This document shows, in pieces, positions 13,284-18,664 of a stretch of 18,664 nt of DNA. A program made the position numbers and the translations under genes. Each line of letters opens with the position of its first letter. The first letter of the stretch is position 1. The DNA comes from an uncultured Clostridium sp. (lineage in GTDB: Bacteria > Bacillota > Clostridia > Clostridiales > Clostridiaceae): positions 1 to 18,664 of the forward strand of contig NZ_CAKVJA010000049.1 of NCBI RefSeq assembly GCF_934754925.1, in the 5' to 3' direction. A model generated the notes under the pieces. That model did no database searches. It worked only from the letters and a program-made list of their open reading frames with translations, and had not been told where the DNA came from.

Positions 13284-15017
13284 ATGATAAAAAAATTAGC
13301 TCCCTATATGAAAAAATATAAGACTCAATTAATTCTAGGAGTTTTATGTGCAGCATTAGAAGCTACTTTTGAATTATTAATTCCATTAGTAATGGCACAA
13401 ATCGTTGACGTTGGTATTTCTACAGGAAATATGGGTTATACAATAAAAATGGGATTATTAATGCTTATAATGGCAGCTATATCATTAAGCTTTGGACTTG
13501 GATTATCAAAGTTTGCAGCTATAGCAGGTCAAGGATTTGGTGCAGAACTTAGACAAGCAGAATATGAAAAAATTCAAACTTATTCATTTAAGAATATTGA
13601 AAAATTCAGTACTGCATCATTAATTACACGTTTAACTACAGATATTACAATGATACAAAACTCATTAACAATGGGAATCAAGCTTTTAGTTAGAGCACCT
13701 ATGATGCTTATTGTTGCTTGTATTATTTCAGTTACAATTAGTGCTAAATTAGCAATGATATTCTTAGTATCTATGCCTGTTCTTACTATTGCAATTGCTT
13801 TAATAATTAAGAATGTTAAACCAAGATTTGAAGCAATGCAAGGAAAGATAGATAATTTAAATACTACAGTTCAAGAAAATTTAATTGGTATGAGAGTTGT
13901 TAAATCTTTCGTAAGACGTAACAAAGAAAAAGAAAAATTTAAAGCAAGTAATGATGATTTATTAAAGGCTTCAGAAGGCGCATTTGGTATAGTTGTTTTA
14001 AACATGCCAATTATGCAAGTTGTTGTATTTGCTAGTGTTATAGGGATACTTTGGTTTGGTGGAAACATGGTTCATGCAGGTACATTAACAGTTGGTAAGC
14101 TTACAAGTTTCATGACTTATTCTTTCCAAATTTTAATGTCTCTTATGATGCTTTCAATGGTTCTTATGATGCTTTCAAGAGCAGTTGCATCAGCACAACG
14201 TATAATTGAAGTTTTAGAAGAAGAACCAGATATTAAGGATCCAGTTAATCCAATAACTAAAGTTAAAAATGGTGAAATTGAATTTAGAAATGTTAACTTT
14301 AAATACGAAGATGATAGTGATGAAAATAACTTAGAAGGTATAAACATTACTATTAAAGCTGGTGAAACTGTTGGTATAATTGGTAGCACAGGTTCAGGTA
14401 AGTCAAGCTTAGTTCAGCTTATACCAAGACTTTATGATGCAACTGAAGGTGAAGTTTATGTTGGTGGAGTTAATGTTAAGGACTATCACATTGAAACTTT
14501 AAGAAATGAAGTTGCTATGGTTCTTCAAAAGAATACATTATTCTCAGGAACTATTAGAGAAAACCTTATGTGGGGTAATGAAAATGCTACAGAGGCAGAA
14601 ATTGAAGCAGCTGCAGCATCAGCATGTGTAGATGAATTTATTGATAGACTACCAGGTAGATATGATATGCATATTGAACAAGGTGGAGTTAATGTATCAG
14701 GTGGACAAAAGCAAAGACTTTGTATAGCAAGAGCTATATTAAAGCAACCTAAAGTATTAATTTTAGATGATAGTACAAGTGCTGTTGATACAGCAACTGA
14801 TGCAAAGATTAGAAAAGCATTTGCAGAAGATTTAAAAGACACTACTAAGATAATAATTGCACAAAGAGTAAATTCTGTAGCTACTGCAGATAAGATTATC
14901 GTTATGGATGATGGTAAGATTAGCGCAATTGGAACTCATGATGAGTTAATGGAAAGTAGTGAAATTTATAAAGATGTATACAAATCTCAACAGGAAGGGG
15001 TGGGTTTACGTGAATAA
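13284..15017 (+). CDS. Heterodimeric ABC exporter subunit with degenerate ATP site (multidrug type)
   Basis: This 577-aa half-transporter has a six-helix membrane domain (about 15-300) and an ATPase domain (from about 330). ATG 13284 is preferred because GAGGTG lies 6 bases upstream; GTG 13275 is part of that site. Motifs are Walker A GSTGSGKSS (367-375), a Q-loop (LQKNTLF), a canonical signature VSGGQ (471-475) and Walker B LILDDSTSAVD with Asp496 at the position of the catalytic Glu. Gln527 (IIAQRVNS) replaces the switch His. These changes mark the degenerate-site partner of heterodimeric exporters such as the TM287/288, BmrCD and LmrCD types. Its partner gene overlaps it by 8 bases, so they are co-translated. 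The likely role is drug or toxic-metabolite efflux under MarR control. The actual substrate is not known. Confidence 0.92.
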   Translation: MIKKLAPYMKKYKTQLILGVLCAALEATFELLIPLVMAQIVDVGISTGNMGYTIKMGLLMLIMAAISLSFGLGLSKFAAIAGQGFGAELRQAEYEKIQTYSFKNIEKFSTASLITRLTTDITMIQNSLTMGIKLLVRAPMMLIVACIISVTISAKLAMIFLVSMPVLTIAIALIIKNVKPRFEAMQGKIDNLNTTVQENLIGMRVVKSFVRRNKEKEKFKASNDDLLKASEGAFGIVVLNMPIMQVVVFASVIGILWFGGNMVHAGTLTVGKLTSFMTYSFQILMSLMMLSMVLMMLSRAVASAQRIIEVLEEEPDIKDPVNPITKVKNGEIEFRNVNFKYEDDSDENNLEGINITIKAGETVGIIGSTGSGKSSLVQLIPRLYDATEGEVYVGGVNVKDYHIETLRNEVAMVLQKNTLFSGTIRENLMWGNENATEAEIEAAAASACVDEFIDRLPGRYDMHIEQGGVNVSGGQKQRLCIARAILKQPKVLILDDSTSAVDTATDAKIRKAFAEDLKDTTKIIIAQRVNSVATADKIIVMDDGKISAIGTHDELMESSEIYKDVYKSQQEGVGLRE

Positions 15018-17040
15018 GGATAAAAATAATATGGCTAAGGGACAAGCAGGGCCAGGTAAAGGCGGTAAAAAGCCAGGACCTCCAAAGCCTAAAAATATGA
15101 AAAAGACATTAAAAACATTAATGAGCTATTTAGGTAAATATAAGTTACAGTTAATTATAGTAATGGTATTAATAGTTGTAAATTCAATTGCAATGGTAGC
15201 AGGATCATATTTCTTAAAGCCATTAGTAAATAATTATATTTTACCAGGTGATTTTAGTGGACTTGCTAAGATGTTAGCAGTATTAGGTACAATCTTTGGA
15301 TTAGGTGCACTTGCATCATATGGATATGCAAGATTAATGGTACATGTTGCTCAAAACACTATTAGTAATATAAGAACAGATTTATTTAATAAGATGCAAG
15401 AGCTTCCTATTAAATATTTTGACAGAAATACTCATGGTGACTTAATGAGTTTATATACTAATGATATTGATAATATTGGTGAAGCTTTAAATAACAGTTT
15501 TACAAATATTTTAGCTTCAGGACTTACATTTATAGGAACAATATCAATGATGGTTGTTTTAAGTCCAGTACTAATTATAATAACAGTTACATTTTTAGCA
15601 TTAATGATTTTTGTTATAAGCAAGGTTGGAGCTAAGAGTAAGTATTATTTTGGAATGCAACAAAAAAATATTGGAGCATTAAATGGTTATGTTGAAGAAA
15701 TGATAGAAGGACAAAAGGTAATAAAAGTATTCTGTCATGAAGAAGAAGCAATTGAAGATTTTAAAAAGCATAATGAAGAATTAAGAAAAGCTTCTACAGG
15801 AGCTCAAACATTTGGTGGATACATGATGCCAATGTTAGGAAATCTTTCTCATATGAATTATGCAGTAACTTGTTGTGTTGGTGGATTAATGACAATAGCA
15901 GGTGCATTTGACCTAGGTTCATTAGTATCTTATTTACAATATACAAAGCAAGTTTCTAATCCAATTGCACAAGTATCTCAACAAGTAAATATGATATTAG
16001 CAGCCTTAGCAGGAGCTGAAAGAATATTTACAGCTTTAGATGAAGAAGTTGAAGTTGATGATGGTGAAGTTACTTTAACAAGAGTTGAAGTTAAAGAAGA
16101 TGGTAGATTAGTTGAAACTGATAAGTACACAGGTCACTGGGCTTGGAAAATACCATCATCAGTTGTAGCTAAAATGAGAAAGACATTAGCGGAAACTGCT
16201 TCAATATCAGAAATGGCAGCAACTACTGCAACTTTAAATGATTCTAAAATAGAATCTCAATTAGAATCTGCTACAGAATTAAGTGATGAACCTATATTAA
16301 GAGAACTTACTGGTGATGTTAGATTTAAGAATGTTGTCTTTGGATACAATGAAGAAAAGATTGTATTAAAAGATATAAGTCTTTTTGCTAAACCAGGACA
16401 AAAGATTGCTTTCGTTGGATCAACAGGAGCTGGTAAAACTACAATTACTAACTTAATAAATAGATTCTATGAAATCAATTCAGGTACAATTACTTATGAT
16501 GGAATAGATGTTAAGGACATTAAGAAGGATGATTTAAGAAGATCATTAGGAATAGTTCTTCAAGATACTCACTTATTTACTGGTACAATAGCTGACAATA
16601 TCAGATATGGTAACTTAAATGCAACTGATGAAGAAGTTAAAGCAGCAGCTAAGCTTGCAAATGCTCATACATTCATCAAGCATTTACCACATGGATATGA
16701 CACAGTTATTACAGGTGATGGGGAAGGATTATCTCAAGGACAAAGACAATTACTTGCTATCGCAAGAGCTGCAATTGCTAATCCACCAGTTTTAATAATG
16801 GATGAAGCAACAAGTTCAATTGATACAAGAACTGAAAAACTTATTGCAGAAGGTATGGATAAGCTTATGGAAGGAAGAACTGTTTTTGTAATTGCTCACA
16901 GACTTTCAACTATTAAGAACTCTCATGCAATAATGGTTCTTGAGCAAGGTGAAATAATTGAAAGAGGAAACCATGATTCTTTATTAGAAGAAAAGGGAAG
17001 ATATTATCAATTATACACTGGAAAAGCACAATTAGATTAG
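15010..17040 (+). CDS. Heterodimeric ABC exporter subunit with canonical ATP site (multidrug type)
   Basis: This 676-aa partner of the preceding half-transporter begins at GTG 15010, which overlaps the previous stop by 8 bases and has AAGGGGTG 7 bases before it. ATG 15031 is an alternative start and would lose seven residues. A Gly/Pro/Lys-rich N-terminal tail (about 10-30) precedes six membrane helices (about 45-330). A linker of about 80 residues (about 345-430, containing GHWAWKIPSS) follows. The ATPase domain has Walker A GSTGAGKTT (470-478), a signature LSQGQ (574-578) with Gln for Gly, Walker B LIMDEATSSID with catalytic Glu599, and an intact switch His630. The degenerate LSQGQ faces the degenerate Walker site of the partner, and the partner's VSGGQ faces the active site here. 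A GC-rich palindrome follows the stop. Confidence 0.92.
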   Translation: MNKDKNNMAKGQAGPGKGGKKPGPPKPKNMKKTLKTLMSYLGKYKLQLIIVMVLIVVNSIAMVAGSYFLKPLVNNYILPGDFSGLAKMLAVLGTIFGLGALASYGYARLMVHVAQNTISNIRTDLFNKMQELPIKYFDRNTHGDLMSLYTNDIDNIGEALNNSFTNILASGLTFIGTISMMVVLSPVLIIITVTFLALMIFVISKVGAKSKYYFGMQQKNIGALNGYVEEMIEGQKVIKVFCHEEEAIEDFKKHNEELRKASTGAQTFGGYMMPMLGNLSHMNYAVTCCVGGLMTIAGAFDLGSLVSYLQYTKQVSNPIAQVSQQVNMILAALAGAERIFTALDEEVEVDDGEVTLTRVEVKEDGRLVETDKYTGHWAWKIPSSVVAKMRKTLAETASISEMAATTATLNDSKIESQLESATELSDEPILRELTGDVRFKNVVFGYNEEKIVLKDISLFAKPGQKIAFVGSTGAGKTTITNLINRFYEINSGTITYDGIDVKDIKKDDLRRSLGIVLQDTHLFTGTIADNIRYGNLNATDEEVKAAAKLANAHTFIKHLPHGYDTVITGDGEGLSQGQRQLLAIARAAIANPPVLIMDEATSSIDTRTEKLIAEGMDKLMEGRTVFVIAHRLSTIKNSHAIMVLEQGEIIERGNHDSLLEEKGRYYQLYTGKAQLD

Positions 17041-17049
17041 ACAAAATTC

Positions 17050-17098
17050 GGGCTACCTCCGGGGAGCATCCAATAAATGGATGTCCCCCGAGTAGCTC
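17050..17098. repeat. GC-rich palindrome P4 (REP-like, degenerate), also possible terminator
   Basis: The arms are 17050-17072 and 17078-17098, loop ATAAA as in P1. The left arm keeps CTACCTCCGGGG. The right arm CCCCCGAGTAG has lost two bases, so two C bulge from the stem. TATTTTTATG follows, so it may end the exporter transcript. It begins 9 bases after the stop codon. Confidence 0.8.
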
Positions 17099-17283
17099 TA
17101 TTTTTATGCCAAAATATAAAATTTTTATTAAATCTCTTTGTAATAAATAACAAAAAAGATTAAAAGAATAGAGATTATAATACAAATATAATGTATAATT
17201 AGAAATAAAAGTAAAAAATGCTTTGCAAATGGTCAATAAATAATACTAATGTAATAAATGTAGAAGCTAAATTGAGGAGGAGA

Positions 17284-18537
17284 ATGAATAGAAAGATGCA
17301 AGATATGACTATTTTAATAACAATGGAAACAAATAACAGATCTAATGCAAATCTAATAGAAGAAAATAAAATAGAAACAGATATAACAATAAAATATAAT
17401 AATAAAATCACTGATGAAACAAAGATATTAGAAAATGAGCAATTAGTACAAGAATTAGAAGAACAAATATGGTTATTAGAAGTTGTTGCATCGAAGCAGA
17501 GTAAGGAGGTTAGTGAAATAACAATTAAGGATTTAAAAGATATAAGAGAGGTATCAATAAATTCTACAAGTATTCCTAATAATTCTGTCATTCCAAAAAT
17601 AATTGGAAGGTTTAAATCTTTAAAATCAATTAAGGTTAATGGAGATGAATCATCTTGCAATCTATATTATCCGTTAAACACCTTTCAAACAAATGGAAAT
17701 TTAGTTGGGATATCTAAAGAAATAGGAAAATGTATAAACTTAGAAGAAGTAAACTTTTCTTTTAATAATCTAAAATACTTACCAAAAGAACTATTTAGAA
17801 TTGAAAATATAACTAAACTAAATTTAAGTAGCACAGCTTTAAAAAGAATTGATGGAATAACAAGTGAAATATGTAATTTAACAAACTTAACACACTTATA
17901 TTTAAGCTCTACCTATATTGATATTAATGATGTGAAAAGTTTAGCTTTTTTAGAAAATTTACAAGTTTTAGATATAGCTTCTAATATGATTGTGGGGGAT
18001 ATAAAGGAAGTATGTGATAACATTAAAGTAAGTGAAAAATTGTATATGCACATTAATTCTTTTTATGGTAATGGGAAGTACTTACTTAACTATGATGATA
18101 GTGTTACAATATACTGCCATTCAAATTTAATATATTTTTCAAATGAAGATGTAGTAAAATTTGAACAATATAATGAAAGAGAAAAGGATAAGAATTATGG
18201 TTATAGGGAATTTGCAAGGAATATTTATAATAATAGATTTGCAAAGTATAAGAATAATAAATCAACTTCAAAGATAGCTAACATAAATAAAGATATTACT
18301 ATTAAAAAGGGGAGTAATATTAATGAAATATATAGTTTATATAAAGAAGGAATTAGAGTTTTAAATTATTACCTAGAAGTTGAGCACTTAGATAATAAAG
18401 TATTTAGAGAAAAGATTCCTTATAAAATAAATATAAAAAATACAGAGTTATTTAATGAAAGTGGAATAGCTATAAAAGATGGAATAGCTAAGATAGAAGT
18501 TAAATATGATGATGAAGCGATTTTATTATGTAGATAA
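17284..18537 (+). CDS. Leucine-rich-repeat protein, no signal peptide seen
   Basis: This product has 417 residues if started at ATG 17284, just after GAGGAGG; the frame is open from 17218 but without a ribosome binding site there. The first 95 residues are polar, with an acidic segment that could be a short coiled coil (ENEQLVQELEEQIWLLEVV). Residues about 100-250 hold irregular leucine-rich repeats (FKSLKSIKV, LEEVNFSFNNLKYLP, ITKLNLSSTALKRI, LTHLYLSSTYI, LQVLDIASNMI). The C-terminal 170 residues are Lys/Asn/Tyr-rich, and the end (KIPYKINIKNTELF...IAKIEVKYDDEAILL) looks like a beta-sandwich. No signal peptide, LPXTG or membrane helix is visible, which is unusual since clostridial LRR proteins of this style are often secreted. 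The partner and function are unknown. A hairpin follows the gene. Confidence 0.75.
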   Translation: MNRKMQDMTILITMETNNRSNANLIEENKIETDITIKYNNKITDETKILENEQLVQELEEQIWLLEVVASKQSKEVSEITIKDLKDIREVSINSTSIPNNSVIPKIIGRFKSLKSIKVNGDESSCNLYYPLNTFQTNGNLVGISKEIGKCINLEEVNFSFNNLKYLPKELFRIENITKLNLSSTALKRIDGITSEICNLTNLTHLYLSSTYIDINDVKSLAFLENLQVLDIASNMIVGDIKEVCDNIKVSEKLYMHINSFYGNGKYLLNYDDSVTIYCHSNLIYFSNEDVVKFEQYNEREKDKNYGYREFARNIYNNRFAKYKNNKSTSKIANINKDITIKKGSNINEIYSLYKEGIRVLNYYLEVEHLDNKVFREKIPYKINIKNTELFNESGIAIKDGIAKIEVKYDDEAILLCR

Positions 18538-18555
18538 TTGATTGCTAAGAAGATA

Positions 18556-18601
18556 AAATACCTTAGTAGAAAGATATAAATATTTTTTTACTAAGGTATT
18601 T
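18556..18601. terminator. Possible terminator after the LRR gene
   Basis: A 13-bp perfect stem AAATACCTTAGTA / TACTAAGGTATTT (18556-18568 with 18589-18601) has a 20-base T-rich loop. The T-run after it is short, so its efficiency is uncertain. Confidence 0.5.
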
Positions 18602-18634
18602 AAAATAATCCCACTACAAAAATAAAGTAAAAAA

Positions 18635-18643
18635 TGGTATAAT
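18635..18643 (+). promoter_or_regulatory. Extended -10 box for a gene beyond the right edge
   Basis: TGGTATAAT, identical to the box of the NadR-like gene. The -35 position (TACAAA) is weak. The gene it would serve is outside the window. Confidence 0.4.
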
Positions 18644-18664
18644 TATATAATAAATACAAGAAAT

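Noticed and set aside
13871..14842. Open frames on the minus strand inside the first exporter gene
   Set aside because: They have no ribosome binding sites and are antisense to conserved ABC motifs; they arise from the codon bias of the real gene.
16913..17660. Minus-strand open frames across the end of the second exporter gene and the start of the LRR gene
   Set aside because: One runs through palindrome P4 and the other is antisense to the LRR gene; neither has a start signal or recognisable content.

Overview
The window is very AT-rich. It has strong purine-rich ribosome binding sites (AGGAGG-like), sigma-A type promoters with TGGTATAAT extended -10 boxes, and A/T-ending codons. Together with a membrane GGDEF-EAL protein, an LPXTG surface protein and a MarR-controlled ABC exporter pair, this points to a Clostridium (sensu stricto) or close relative. 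The species cannot be fixed from the sequence alone. No rRNA, tRNA, CRISPR array or prophage was seen.

Layout. 1-570: the 3' end of a small Cys-containing peptide gene, then a 42-aa peptide gene with its own promoter, ending in a bidirectional terminator. 568-2346 (minus): an ABC exporter half-transporter facing those peptide genes; the group may be a peptide (RiPP-like) production and export locus. 2505-4820: a membrane-anchored c-di-GMP enzyme (GGDEF plus EAL). 4971-5524: a possible small RNA and two short minus-strand genes of unknown function. 5857-6888: mannose-6-phosphate isomerase with a repeat-derived insertion. 7005-7673: a Y1/HUH transposase of the REP-associated (RAYT) type. 7786-8907: glycerate kinase. 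9087-9686: a NadR-like P-loop kinase or ATPase. 9856-12372 (minus): a sortase-anchored beta-propeller surface protein with an X2 module. 12656-17040: a marR-abcA-abcB multidrug exporter locus. 17284-18537: a leucine-rich-repeat protein.

The most interesting signal is a family of four GC-rich palindromes (6897-6945, 7689-7743, 8924-8972, 17050-17098). They stand out sharply from the AT-rich background, share the core CCTCCGGGG/CCCCGGAGG, and lie only in gaps after genes. Two of them bracket the RAYT-like transposase closely. This matches the REP/RAYT arrangement known from Gram-negative bacteria: a domesticated single-strand transposase with dispersed palindromes. Two of the four lack a T-tract, so they are not simply terminators.

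The second signal is regulatory. An inverted repeat TACATAG-N4-CTATGTA lies just downstream of the marR -10 box and recurs, extended to 10-bp arms, upstream of the exporter pair. This suggests one MarR repressor controls both units. The two exporter halves show the classic asymmetry of heterodimeric ABC exporters: one has Asp and Gln in place of the catalytic Glu and His, and the other is canonical.
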